NCBI GenBank assembly: GCA_023429845.1
Contig: JAEZCY010000161.1
Span: 1-12,917, forward strand
DNA: 12,917 nt
Source: Acidobacteriota bacterium
Lineage (GTDB): Bacteria > Acidobacteriota > Vicinamibacteria > Vicinamibacterales > Vicinamibacteraceae
Direction: 5' to 3'
The notes beneath the pieces are model-generated. The model did no database searches and was not told where the DNA came from. It worked only from the letters and a program-made list of their open reading frames with translations. A program made the translations under genes and the position numbers. Shown one piece after another: positions 1 through 7,288 of the stretch. Position 1 is the first letter of the stretch; every line of letters starts with the position of its first letter.

Positions 1-189
1 CTGCCGCGCCGACGCAGACGTTCGCCGCGCCGACGCACACGTCTGCCGCGCCGACGCAGACGTTCGCCGCGCCGACGCACACGTCTGCCGCGCCAACGCA
101 GACGTTCGCCGTGCCGACGCACACGCCTGCCGCGCCGACGCACACGTTCGCCGCGCCGACGCACACGCCTGCGGCGCCGACGCAGACGG
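1..189. repeat. 21-bp tandem repeat, nine units
   Basis: Nine head-to-tail 21-bp units start at 1, 22, 43, 64, 85, 106, 127, 148 and 169, and the array runs off the left edge. Units alternate: odd ones begin CTGCC and carry GCAGACG, even ones begin TCGCC and carry GCACACG, giving a 42-bp higher-order period that blurs in the last three units. Because 21 is a multiple of three, all forward frames stay open. The frame starting at base 3 uses only G or C at third positions in the consensus and reads as a seven-residue repeat AAPT(Q/H)T(F/S/P), ending at a TGA at 264-266. It could therefore be the Thr/Pro/Ala-rich tail of a protein that begins outside the window. Equally it may be a noncoding minisatellite, because a REP-like hairpin starts at its end. 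There are no spacers, so it is not a CRISPR array. Confidence 0.93.
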
Positions 190-212
190 CCGGCTGGGAC
201 AGCCGGCCCTAT
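188..212 (-). repeat. REP-like hairpin element, ATAG head
   Basis: The 9-nt arms GGCCGGCTG (188-196) and CAGCCGGCC (200-208) pair perfectly around a 3-nt loop. CTAT follows at 209-212, so on the minus strand the element reads ATAG head, arm, loop TCC, arm. The 4+9+3+9 layout is exactly that of the other REP-like copies in this window, but the arm sequence is different and the head has one change from GTAG. There is no T-run, so it is not a typical intrinsic terminator. It abuts the last 21-bp tandem unit. Confidence 0.6.
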
Positions 213-502
213 CTGACGTGTGGGGAGGGCGGCGAGGGGTACGGACTTCCCATGTGGTGCACCTGACTACTCACCGCGACGGTCGGTCGCGGGATCGCGA
301 CAGGCTGAAGCCCGCCCCTGCCGTCCGGACGCCGGCGCGCCATGTGCAGTAGCGACAGGCATGCTCGTCTGGCTCGACACCATGCACGTGATCGCGTCGC
401 CGATCGACACGACGCCCGACCCTGACCCAGCGCCCACATCCCGACCTGGAGGCGGCGCATCCCGACGCAGTCCGCGGCCGCGAGGGACGCCGGACGGCCC
501 CG
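213..502. other. Gap without a recognised gene
   Basis: I see no convincing gene here. The possible reading frame 220-564 on the plus strand has no ribosome binding site, is Pro/Arg-rich and runs into the amidohydrolase. The minus-strand frame 209-460 is similarly compositional. Small inverted repeats occur: GTCGCG/CGCGAC at 286-291 and 296-301, and an imperfect one around the GGCTGAAGCC core (303-312), beside CCCGCCCCTGC. Read on the minus strand, the latter resembles a decayed REP with a GCAG head, but its pairing relies on G-U pairs. Confidence 0.5.
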
Positions 503-516
503 CTACGCCGGGGCCG
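495..516 (-). other. Hairpin enclosing the amidohydrolase stop codon
   Basis: CGGCCCCG (495-502) and CGGGGCCG (509-516) are perfect 8-bp arms. The 6-nt loop contains the stop codon of the minus-strand amidohydrolase (503-505). In mRNA this would be a very stable stem at the end of the message. No U-tract follows on the minus strand, so a classical intrinsic terminator is not supported. A 3'-end stabilising stem, or chance in GC-rich DNA, are both possible. Confidence 0.35.
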
Positions 517-1732
517 CGTGCTTCGGGAGGGCCCGCAGCGCGTTGTCCTGGTACACCTTCCTGAGGATGCCTTCAGGCAGCCCGAGGCCGTAGATCTGCC
601 AGCGGCCCTGCGGTGGCACCGCCGCCGGCGCGTAGTCGAAATACTCGTCCTCGGTCTCGAGGAAGCGGTAGTAGATCTGGTACAGGTCCATCCCGAAGAT
701 CTGCTGCGGGGTCTCGGTGCCGTTCGGGACCGCGTCGGTGCCGAACATGATCCGGTCCTGGTACTTGTCGAAGAAACGGCGCGACTGTCGCGGCTGGCGT
801 CCCAGCTCGCCGATACGAGCACCGATTTCGATGTGGACGTTCGGGAACCTGTCGAGCATCTCGCCGACGGCCGGCAGGTTCTCGGCCCAGTGCCCCACGT
901 GGAGGGCCACGAACGTCGTCTGCGGATGGCGTGCGAACACGCGGTCGCGCGCGTCGAGAATGGCCTTGAACGACGGGAAGTCCTTGCCGTGGAAGGACCA
1001 GTCCGGGTGGTTGGCGAGCTCCTCGTAGCGCTCGTTGAACCTGTCGGTCGGGAGGAAGAACGCTTCGGGGTCGCCCACGTGGATGCACACCGGCAGCCCG
1101 AGCGCGCCAGCCTGTTCCCACAGGGGATCGAAGCGCGGGTCGTCCACCTTCACGAGTGCGCCGTCCTTGCCTGCCGCGTCCTTGTCGCGCAGGAACAGGC
1201 CGAGCGTCTTGAGCACCTTGATGCCCATCGCTCCAGCGGCCTTCGACTTCGCGAGTTCGTCGGCCTGCCACTTGCCGTAGTCGGGTCGCTGCGCCTCGAC
1301 CCAGCCCGGTTCCGTGAACGTGAGGAAGCGGCCCGGATGCGCCCTGTCGAGCCCGGCCACGGTGTTGGCCAGCCGCTCGCCGTACCCGCCCGTCAGGTTC
1401 ACCATCGTGCGCACGTTGCGGGCGTCCATCACCTTCAGCAGTTCCGCCGGCGGAGCCGCACGGCGCGACTGGCGTGCGTTGCCAGTGGCGCTCCGCACCG
1501 CCAGGTGCGTGTGCATGTCGATGACGGGGAAGGCGGCCCGCTCGATCTTCGTGACCGGCACGTGCAGCATGCTCTTCGGCTGGTAATCGACCAGCTTGAG
1601 CGAAGCATCGGGCTTCTGCGCCTCCGCAGCCGCCTGCTGGAGCTCGTCAGCCGCTTCCGCGTCCGCGCCCACCGTCGTCACCGCGGCGCCCATCACGGCA
1701 CCGGTTCTCTGCAGCCACTGTCGTCGGTTCAT
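503..1732 (-). CDS. Tat-exported amidohydrolase (amidohydrolase_2 type, TIM barrel)
   Basis: A 409-residue metal-dependent hydrolase of the amidohydrolase-related superfamily, probably periplasmic; the substrate cannot be told from sequence. The N-terminus has a twin-arginine motif (RRQWLQ, residues 3-8) followed by an Ala/Gly-rich hydrophobic stretch, indicating Tat export of a folded metalloenzyme. Metal-site candidates appear in the usual order: HTH at 74-76 on strand 1, His218 in CIHVGDP, the HVGH motif at 278-281, and Asp333 in FGTDA on strand 8. Lys172 (GIKVLK) could be a bridging residue but may be coincidental. The ATG at 1732 is supported by GGAG five bases upstream on the minus strand. 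It lies downstream of the ACT-domain gene on the same strand, but the 104-base repeat-bearing gap argues against tight coupling. The family assignment is confident, the reaction unknown. Confidence 0.9.
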   Translation of the reverse strand: MNRRQWLQRTGAVMGAAVTTVGADAEAADELQQAAAEAQKPDASLKLVDYQPKSMLHVPVTKIERAAFPVIDMHTHLAVRSATGNARQSRRAAPPAELLKVMDARNVRTMVNLTGGYGERLANTVAGLDRAHPGRFLTFTEPGWVEAQRPDYGKWQADELAKSKAAGAMGIKVLKTLGLFLRDKDAAGKDGALVKVDDPRFDPLWEQAGALGLPVCIHVGDPEAFFLPTDRFNERYEELANHPDWSFHGKDFPSFKAILDARDRVFARHPQTTFVALHVGHWAENLPAVGEMLDRFPNVHIEIGARIGELGRQPRQSRRFFDKYQDRIMFGTDAVPNGTETPQQIFGMDLYQIYYRFLETEDEYFDYAPAAVPPQGRWQIYGLGLPEGILRKVYQDNALRALPKHAAPA

Positions 1733-1743
1733 GCTCGCTCCGG

Positions 1744-1820
1744 AAAATTTGAAATTTGAAAGTTGAAATGTTCAATCCAATGCCCCGGCCCGTCGAGCAT
1801 TTCCAGTTTCCAATCTCAAA
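1744..1820. repeat. Inverted AT-rich heptamer arrays
   Basis: The gap between the two minus-strand genes holds two short arrays with a 7-bp period. Positions 1744-1771 read AAAATTT, GAAATTT, GAAAGTT, GAAATGT; 1800-1820 read TTTCCAG, TTTCCAA, TCTCAAA. The second array resembles the reverse complement of the first (TTTCAAA-like), so they face each other across a 28-base GC-rich centre. They form an AT-rich island in otherwise very GC-rich DNA. A promoter for the amidohydrolase could hide here, but I see no clear -35/-10 pair. Confidence 0.6.
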
Positions 1821-1836
1821 TCGCCTTGGCCACCGA

Positions 1837-2499
1837 CTAGAACACGCGCCGGGTCAGGCGGTTGATCGTGAACCGCGCCGTGTCGGCGATGGCCATCACG
1901 GCCATGACGCCGGCCTGCACCGGATCGCTCACGACCAGGTCACTCGCGTCGGGCACACTGCCGGCCATGTTGAGGCTGATGACGATCAGCCCTTGGGCCC
2001 GCACTTCCCTGACGGCCTTCTCAATCTCTCCGCCCATCAGCGATCCCGCGAGCACGAGCACGCGCGCGCGCGGCAGCCGAGACACCGCACGCACCGCCTC
2101 GGCCAGCCGCTGTTCCCCAACGAGCGGAATCGTATCCACCGAAATCTTCTCGCCGCGGATGTTGTGCCTGTCGGCTTCGGCCACGGCGCCGATCGCCACC
2201 TGGCCCACCTGCGCGCCGCCACCCATGATGATGACGCGCTTGCCGAAGACGTGCTGGAATGTGGCCACGCGCTCCACGTGCTGCACCGGCTCGGCCGCCT
2301 CGAGCGCGGCAAGCAGCGCCGCCGCATCGGGCACGACGACCTCGAGCAGCAGCCGTGTCATCTCCGGCGTGGACTCCATGATCGTCACCGAGGTGATGTC
2401 TCCCTGGTGCACGACGATGACTCCGCTGACGGCGTGGAGCACACCAGGGCCGCTGCGGGTGGTCAGCACGAGCGCGAGCTGGGTCGAGGATTCCTGCAC
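1837..2499 (-). CDS. ACT-domain protein, DUF5612-like
   Basis: A 220-residue soluble protein with no signal peptide or membrane segment. Residues 7-75 look like an ACT fold (LALVLTTRSGPGVLHAVSGVI then HQGDITSV), a small-molecule, often amino-acid, sensing module. Residues 85-220 form a second domain with a glycine-rich turn GGGAQVG (93-99), the stretch ISVDTIPLVGE (119-129) and LNMAGSVPDASDLVVSDPVQ (176-195), resembling the DUF5612 family of ACT proteins. I recall that family from general knowledge and cannot verify it here. The start is GTG (2497-2499) without an obvious Shine-Dalgarno; no in-frame ATG is nearby upstream. It is divergent from the DUF3014 gene. A regulatory or ligand-sensing role is inference; no catalytic residues are recognised. 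Confidence 0.82.
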   Translation of the reverse strand: MQESSTQLALVLTTRSGPGVLHAVSGVIVVHQGDITSVTIMESTPEMTRLLLEVVVPDAAALLAALEAAEPVQHVERVATFQHVFGKRVIIMGGGAQVGQVAIGAVAEADRHNIRGEKISVDTIPLVGEQRLAEAVRAVSRLPRARVLVLAGSLMGGEIEKAVREVRAQGLIVISLNMAGSVPDASDLVVSDPVQAGVMAVMAIADTARFTINRLTRRVF

Positions 2500-2598
2500 G
2501 ACGCTGCATGTTAAGCGAAGTCAAAAGCCGGACGACCGCAGTCATAAGGGAAGTCAAGGGGGAAGGCCGACCGGCGAAGGCCGACAAGGAGGAACGCA
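2500..2598. promoter_or_regulatory. Divergent intergenic region with direct repeats
   Basis: This 99-base gap separates the divergent ACT-domain and DUF3014 genes and must hold signals for both. It contains two direct repeats: GAAGTCAA at 2517-2524 and 2550-2557, and GAAGGCCGAC at 2562-2571 and 2576-2585. The second pair has a 14-bp period and abuts the ribosome binding site. They could be operator half-sites, but nothing identifies a regulator. I cannot assign a sigma-70 promoter with confidence. Confidence 0.3.
2586..2592 (+). promoter_or_regulatory. Ribosome binding site fixing a GTG start
   Basis: AAGGAGG is a near-perfect Shine-Dalgarno six bases before the GTG at 2599. It settles the start of the DUF3014 gene, which has no nearby ATG alternative. 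Confidence 0.85.
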
Positions 2599-3474
2599 GT
2601 GAACGACGAACTCGATCGGTTGCGTGGGCGAGACGACGGCACCCTGGCGCCTGAAGAGCCGCTGCACAGCGACAAGCCGGACAACCGCGTCGCCTGGATT
2701 GGCCTGATTGCGCTCGTCGTGGTCATCGCTGGCGGCTTGTGGTGGTGGGCCCCGCAGCCGACGCAGTCACCGGCCGAAGCCGTGGGCCGCGTTCCCCCCG
2801 AGGAGATCGTCGAGCGGGCCGTCCCGGAGATTCGCGGGCTCGGCATGGGCGCACCCGACGCGAACCTGCCCGCGCTCGGTGAACTGGACGGGTACGTTCG
2901 CCCGTTGCTGGCGGCGCTGTCGTCGCGTCCGGAGCTGGCTGCACTGCTCGCGTCCGACGGCCTGGTGAGGCGATTTGTCGTCAGCGTGGAGGCCATCGGG
3001 CGTGGCGCATCCCCAGCGGGGCAGGTCAGGGCCGTGGCGCCTCGCGCCCCGTTCGCCGTACAGCAGCGCGGCGGCGCTCTGTCGATCGCGCCATCCAGCT
3101 ACGCGCGTTACGACGGCCTCGTGGCGCTGGTCGGCGACATGGAGCCCGAACAGCTGGCCCGCCTCTACGGACGGCTCAAGCCGCGGCTCGAGGAGGCGTA
3201 CGCGGAACTGGGCGTGACAGGCACCTTCGACGCCGCGATGGCCCGAGCCGTCCAGCACCTCCTGCAGACGCCGATTCCGCCGGCGAACGTCGAGGTGCAG
3301 CAGGCGAAAGGCACCAATTACGCGTACGCCGACCCGCGGTACGAGGGGCTCTCGTCGGCGCAGCGGCAGCTGCTGCGCATGGGTCCGGACGGCGCCCGGC
3401 GCGTCCAGGAGCGCCTGCGCGCATTCGGCGTCGCGCTGGGAATACCCGCCGACCAGCTTCCGTCGTCGAGTTGA
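2599..3474 (+). CDS. DUF3014 domain protein, membrane-anchored
   Basis: A 291-residue protein with a charged cytoplasmic N-terminus (1-30), one transmembrane helix (about 31-50, rich in Ile/Val/Leu and ending in three Trp), a Pro-rich linker and a globular periplasmic-side domain. The block at 126-172 (RFVVSVEAIGRG, then AVAPRAPFAV, then PSSYARYD) matches my knowledge of DUF3014, a family without known function. Single-span topology with the bulk outside the cytoplasm is inferred. The GTG start is fixed by a strong Shine-Dalgarno. A REP-like hairpin begins 19 bases after the stop, and mfd starts 136 bases downstream on the same strand. No catalytic motif is visible. Confidence 0.87.
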   Translation: MNDELDRLRGRDDGTLAPEEPLHSDKPDNRVAWIGLIALVVVIAGGLWWWAPQPTQSPAEAVGRVPPEEIVERAVPEIRGLGMGAPDANLPALGELDGYVRPLLAALSSRPELAALLASDGLVRRFVVSVEAIGRGASPAGQVRAVAPRAPFAVQQRGGALSIAPSSYARYDGLVALVGDMEPEQLARLYGRLKPRLEEAYAELGVTGTFDAAMARAVQHLLQTPIPPANVEVQQAKGTNYAYADPRYEGLSSAQRQLLRMGPDGARRVQERLRAFGVALGIPADQLPSSS

Positions 3475-3493
3475 GGGGCGCGAGGTGCGGTGC

Positions 3494-3518
3494 GCGTCGG
3501 GCAAGGCCCGACGCCTAC
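3494..3518 (-). repeat. REP-like element, GTAG head
   Basis: Perfect 9-nt arms GCGTCGGGC (3494-3502) and GCCCGACGC (3506-3514) flank a 3-nt loop. CTAC follows at 3515-3518, giving a GTAG head on the minus strand. The same arms recur at 9646 and 12818, and the outer flank GTACCT is shared with the 9646 copy. It lies 19 bases after the DUF3014 stop, so its hairpin could protect that transcript's 3' end. No T-run. Confidence 0.8.
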
Positions 3519-3549
3519 GTACCTGAGCATCCCTGGCAGCGCGCGTCCC

Positions 3550-3580
3550 CCGAATCCCGGTTCCCGGTTCCCGGTTCCCG
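3550..3580. repeat. GC-rich heptamer tandem array
   Basis: Four heptamers, CCGAATC followed by three CCGGTTC, end in a partial CCG. It lies between the REP-like element and the mfd start. The 7-bp period matches the AT-rich heptamers at 1744-1820 although the sequence differs. Confidence 0.85.
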
Positions 3581-3581
3581 C

Positions 3582-3590
3582 TGATATTCT
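3582..3590 (+). promoter_or_regulatory. Candidate extended -10 for mfd
   Basis: TG-A-TATTCT resembles an extended -10 element (TGnTATAAT with two mismatches) and lies 20 bases before the mfd ATG. The best -35 candidates are TTCCCG copies in the heptamer array, which match the consensus poorly. If real, the 5' leader would be very short, fitting the lack of a clear Shine-Dalgarno before mfd. Confidence 0.28.
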
Positions 3591-3610
3591 GGTGTGTCGC
3601 CTGTCCGCCG

Positions 3611-6600
3611 ATGTCGGGAACCTCAGCCACCTCGCTCTCTCTCCGCTTCCTGTTGAAGGACGCCGCGGCTGCCACCGGTCTGGCAGCCCCCGCGGCCACA
3701 CTCTCGGGACTCACGCCCGCAGGCAAGGCCCTCGCCGTGGCCGCCGCGGCCCAGACGACGCCGTGCGTCGTCGTGTTGCCGGCAGACAAGGACATCGAGC
3801 CGTTCGTCAGCGACGCGCGGTTCTTTTTGGGCAGCCTCGCGGGGCTCAGCGACGCCGACCTCGACCGCAGCGTGCTGCCCCTGCCGTCGCTCGAAGTGGA
3901 CCCGTACCGAGGGCTGACGCCGCACTTCGACGTCGCATCGACCCGTGCCCGCGCGTTCCATGCACTTGCTACCGGGCACGCTCGCATCGTCGTCGCGTCT
4001 TCGGCGGCGTTGCTGCCGCGGCTGCCGGCGCCGGAGGACCTGATCGCCGCGTCGCTCGAGCTGAAGCCGGGTGACGAGATCGATCCGATGGACCTGGCCG
4101 ACATCCTCGTCCGTGCGGGGTTCACGCGCGAGGACCCGGTCGATCAGCACGGAGAGTTCTCTGTACGCGGTGGCGTGGCCGACATCTTCCCGGCCGGCGA
4201 CCGCCTCCCGGTGCGGCTCGAGTTCATCGGCGACACGATCGAGTCGATCCGTCAGTTCGACCCCGCGACGCAGCGGTCCGTAGCCGCGCTGGACCGCGTG
4301 GCGGTCGCCCCGGTGCGCGAGATGGCCGACACGCTCGAGGCGCGCGAGAGCGACAGGCCCGCCACGTTCTTCACGTATCTGGGTCGCACGCCCCGCCTGC
4401 GGCTGTTCGTCTCGGAGTTCGACAAGGTGCGCGAGGCGGGGGACCGCCGCTTCACGACGCTCCTCGACAGCTACCAGGACGCACTGGCGCGCGACGAGCG
4501 TCCGCTGCCGCCCGGCCGGCTCATGCTGCCCTGGCCCGACGTCATGTCGATGCTGCCGTCGGCGACCAAGCTCGAGACGTTCGCCACCGACCCGTTGATC
4601 GGCGACGACCTCATGCCGGAGGTCGTGCCCGAGTCTGGGCGGGCATCGCCCGCGGCCGGGTCCGAGCGCTACGTGTCCTGCCAGCTTGCGCCCACGTTCC
4701 ACGGCCGTGTGCCCGACTGGGTCGCCGAGCTGCGCAAAGCGCGGGAGCAGGGCGAAGCGGCGGTCTTCGTCGCTGAGACGACGGGGCGTGCCGAGCGGGT
4801 GATCGAGATCCTGCGCGACTACGGCGTCGTCGCTTCGGACATCAGTCGCGCCGAGGTGTCGGGCAGCGCATTGCTCGTCACCACCGGCGAGTTGACGCAG
4901 GGCTTCCGCCTTCCGGCCGCCAGGCTGCGGCTGTATGCCGAGACCGACATCTTCGACGAGGAGCGCGTCGGGCATCAGCGGCGCGCGTCGGCCGCGAAGG
5001 CGTTTCTCTCGGACTTCCGCGATCTCAAGGTTGGCGACCACGTCGTGCACGTGGACAACGGCATCGGCGTGTTCGTCGGGCTCAAGCAGATCAACGTCGG
5101 CCACGAGACGCGCGAGTTCATGGAACTCCGCTACCACGGCGACGACAAGCTGTTCGTGCCCGTGGACAGGCTCGACCTCGTCCAGAAGTTCTCGGGCAGC
5201 GGTCGGCCGACGCTCGATCGCCTCGGCGGCGCGACGTGGGAGAAGGCAAAGGCCCGCGTCAAGAAGGCCATGCGTGACATGGCCGACGAGCTGCTCAAGC
5301 TCTACGCCGCGCGCAAGGCCGTGCAGGGCCATGCGTTCCCGTCCGACACGCACTGGCAGGAGGAGTTCGAGAGCGCCTTCCCGTACGAGCTGACGCCGGA
5401 TCAGGCGACGGCCGTCGCCGACATCAAGCGCGACATGGAGTCGACGACGCCGATGGATCGGCTGCTGTGCGGCGACGTCGGCTTCGGCAAGACGGAAGTG
5501 GCGATGCGTGCGGCATTCAAGGCGGTGATGGACGGCAAGCAGGTCGCCGTGCTTGCGCCCACGACGGTGCTCGCGCTCCAGCACCTGAAGACGCTGCGGA
5601 CGCGGTTCGCGGCGTTCCCGGTCCGCATCGACATGGTGAGCCGCTTCCGCTCGAAGGCCGAGCAGGCCGAGAGCCTGAAGCACCTGCGCGAGGGCAAGCT
5701 GGACATCCTCGTCGGCACCCATCGTTTGCTGGCCAAGGACGTCGAGTTCCGCGACCTGGGCCTGCTGGTGGTGGACGAGGAACAGCGATTCGGCGTCACC
5801 CACAAGGAGCGCATCAAGCAGATGCGCAAGCGCGTGGACGTGCTCACGATGAGCGCCACGCCGATTCCGCGCACGTTGAACATGTCGCTCGTCGGCATCC
5901 GCGACATGTCGGTAATCGAAACCGCGCCGCACGATCGGCAGGCCGTGCAGACGTCCGTGCTGCCGTTCGACCCGCAGATCATCGGGGCGGCGATTGCCAA
6001 GGAACTCGAGCGCGGCGGGCAGGTGTACTTCGTGCACAACCGCGTCGAGTCGATCACCTCGATGGCGGGGCTGCTCCAGCGCGTGGCGCCAGACGCGAAG
6101 ATCGGCATCGGCCACGGCCAGATGGGCGAAGAAGCGCTCGAAAAGGTCATGGTGGACTTCATCGAGCGCCGCTACGACGTGCTGCTCGCCACGACCATCA
6201 TCGAGAACGGCCTGGACATCCCGAACGCCAACACGATGATCATCAACCGCGCCGACAGGTACGGACTGGGCCAGCTGTACCAGCTGCGCGGTCGCGTGGG
6301 CCGGTCGGATCGGCGGGCGTACGCCTACCTTCTCATCCCGCCCGTCGACTCGCTGTCGGAGGTCGCCCGCAAGCGGCTCGCGGCGATCAAGGAGTTCAGC
6401 GCGCTCGGCAGCGGGTTCCGCATCGCCGCGCTCGACCTCGAGATTCGCGGCGCCGGCAACCTGCTCGGCGGCGAGCAGAGCGGGCACATCGAGGCCATCG
6501 GCTTCGAGATGTACACGAAGCTGCTCGAGGAGACGATTCGCGAGCTGAAGGGCGAAGACCTCGAGGACGACCGCCGCGCGAACGTGAACCTCGGCGTCGA

Positions 6601-7216
6601 GTTCCGCATCGACGAAGCGTACATACCCGACACGAACCAGCGCCTCGGCGTGTACCGCCAGGTGGCCCAGGCGCGGGCAAATGCCGAGGTGGACCGCGTG
6701 CTCGACGATGTGCGCGACCGGTACGGCCCGCTGCCGGAACCGGTGCTCAGCCTGGCCGACCACGCGCGCATTCGCGTCATGGCGGACCAACTGAAGATCG
6801 ACGCGATCGAACGGGAGGGCAAGACCATCGTCTTCAAGTTCCGCGATGCGTCGAACGTCGATCCGCAGCGGTTGTTGTCGGTGGTGAGCCGGCGGGACGA
6901 CCTCCGCCTCGTGCCCCCGGGCAGTCTGAAGCTCGACCTTGCGCCGCCCCTCGTCGCGCCAAGAACGTCGCCAACCGCCTCGCCTGCCCTTCGGGCCGGT
7001 AGAGACGGCTCGCCGAGCCGTCCATCTCCCCACCATCGATCGAGCCGTCCGTCTCCGACACCCTCGTGGTGGACCGTGCGCGCGACTGCCGGCGAAGTCA
7101 CGCCCGGCTTCACGAAGGCCGAGGTGTTGAAGTCCATGCCTGAAGACCCCCGGGCCCCGGACGGGCTGTTTGCGCGCGTCGTGGGCGTGATGCGGGAGCT
7201 CAGCGATGACCTCTAG
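3611..7216 (+). CDS. mfd: Transcription-repair coupling factor Mfd
   Basis: At 1201 residues this is full length (the family is typically about 1150). Mfd is a cytoplasmic ATP-driven translocase that displaces RNA polymerase stalled at lesions and recruits UvrA. The UvrB-like N-terminal module includes HGEFSVRGGVADIFP near 180. The RNA-polymerase-interacting domain starts near 474 (VGDHVVHVDNGIGVF). The helicase motor has Walker A GDVGFGKTE (621-629, Lys627), DEEQ (722-725), SATPIPRT (748-755) and QLRGRVGR (891-898). The RecG-like translocation motif is around 932-970 (RGAGNLLGGEQSGH). Inside the C-terminal D7 domain, residues about 1112-1152 form a Ser/Pro/Arg-rich linker using AGA, CCA, CTT, CGA and CAT codons unlike the rest of the gene, and containing a REP-like hairpin. 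The ATG at 3611 has no strong Shine-Dalgarno but gives the expected N-terminus. Confidence 0.97.
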   Translation: MSGTSATSLSLRFLLKDAAAATGLAAPAATLSGLTPAGKALAVAAAAQTTPCVVVLPADKDIEPFVSDARFFLGSLAGLSDADLDRSVLPLPSLEVDPYRGLTPHFDVASTRARAFHALATGHARIVVASSAALLPRLPAPEDLIAASLELKPGDEIDPMDLADILVRAGFTREDPVDQHGEFSVRGGVADIFPAGDRLPVRLEFIGDTIESIRQFDPATQRSVAALDRVAVAPVREMADTLEARESDRPATFFTYLGRTPRLRLFVSEFDKVREAGDRRFTTLLDSYQDALARDERPLPPGRLMLPWPDVMSMLPSATKLETFATDPLIGDDLMPEVVPESGRASPAAGSERYVSCQLAPTFHGRVPDWVAELRKAREQGEAAVFVAETTGRAERVIEILRDYGVVASDISRAEVSGSALLVTTGELTQGFRLPAARLRLYAETDIFDEERVGHQRRASAAKAFLSDFRDLKVGDHVVHVDNGIGVFVGLKQINVGHETREFMELRYHGDDKLFVPVDRLDLVQKFSGSGRPTLDRLGGATWEKAKARVKKAMRDMADELLKLYAARKAVQGHAFPSDTHWQEEFESAFPYELTPDQATAVADIKRDMESTTPMDRLLCGDVGFGKTEVAMRAAFKAVMDGKQVAVLAPTTVLALQHLKTLRTRFAAFPVRIDMVSRFRSKAEQAESLKHLREGKLDILVGTHRLLAKDVEFRDLGLLVVDEEQRFGVTHKERIKQMRKRVDVLTMSATPIPRTLNMSLVGIRDMSVIETAPHDRQAVQTSVLPFDPQIIGAAIAKELERGGQVYFVHNRVESITSMAGLLQRVAPDAKIGIGHGQMGEEALEKVMVDFIERRYDVLLATTIIENGLDIPNANTMIINRADRYGLGQLYQLRGRVGRSDRRAYAYLLIPPVDSLSEVARKRLAAIKEFSALGSGFRIAALDLEIRGAGNLLGGEQSGHIEAIGFEMYTKLLEETIRELKGEDLEDDRRANVNLGVEFRIDEAYIPDTNQRLGVYRQVAQARANAEVDRVLDDVRDRYGPLPEPVLSLADHARIRVMADQLKIDAIEREGKTIVFKFRDASNVDPQRLLSVVSRRDDLRLVPPGSLKLDLAPPLVAPRTSPTASPALRAGRDGSPSRPSPHHRSSRPSPTPSWWTVRATAGEVTPGFTKAEVLKSMPEDPRAPDGLFARVVGVMRELSDDL
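6999..7023 (+). repeat. REP-like element inside mfd
   Basis: GTAG (6999-7002) is followed by 9-nt arms (7003-7011 and 7015-7023) around loop GCC. Eight of nine positions pair (GACGGCTC with GAGCCGTC). The head, arm and loop sizes equal those of the intergenic copies, but the arm sequence is different. It is read in frame within the variable D7 linker. A further 16-nt piece (7014-7029) recurs at 7041-7056 with one mismatch, 27 bases (nine codons) later, encoding SRPSP twice. Coincidental palindromy in GC-rich coding DNA cannot be excluded, but the adjacent atypical codons support an insertion. Confidence 0.5.
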
Positions 7217-7288
7217 GCAGCCCGCCCGCGGCGTCCCCTGTTTCGTCAAAACCGAGTCGGCTGCCGCTGACGTACCATTCTTCGAGCG

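Noticed and set aside
1..189. CRISPR array
   Set aside because: Units are 21 bp head to tail with no unique spacers and no Cas genes nearby.
1..189. Pentapeptide-repeat protein in frame 2
   Set aside because: The frame reads RADADV-like, but its period is seven residues, not five, and codon use is poorer than in the frame from base 3.
518..1759. Plus-strand frame of 413 codons opposite the amidohydrolase
   Set aside because: The minus-strand gene has a Tat signal, metal-binding motifs and a Shine-Dalgarno; the plus frame has none and is compositional.
3494..3514. Intrinsic terminators at the REP-like hairpins
   Set aside because: None is followed by a T-rich tract on either strand, and the shared GTAG-type heads are better explained as repeat elements. 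They may still affect RNA ends.
5467..7002. Second plus-strand frame of 511 codons within mfd
   Set aside because: It is Arg/Gly/Ala-rich and overlaps the helicase motor motifs of Mfd; a shadow frame.
7241..7278. Sigma-70 promoter before surA
   Set aside because: TACCAT at 7273-7278 is a weak -10 and no -35 lies at a suitable spacing.
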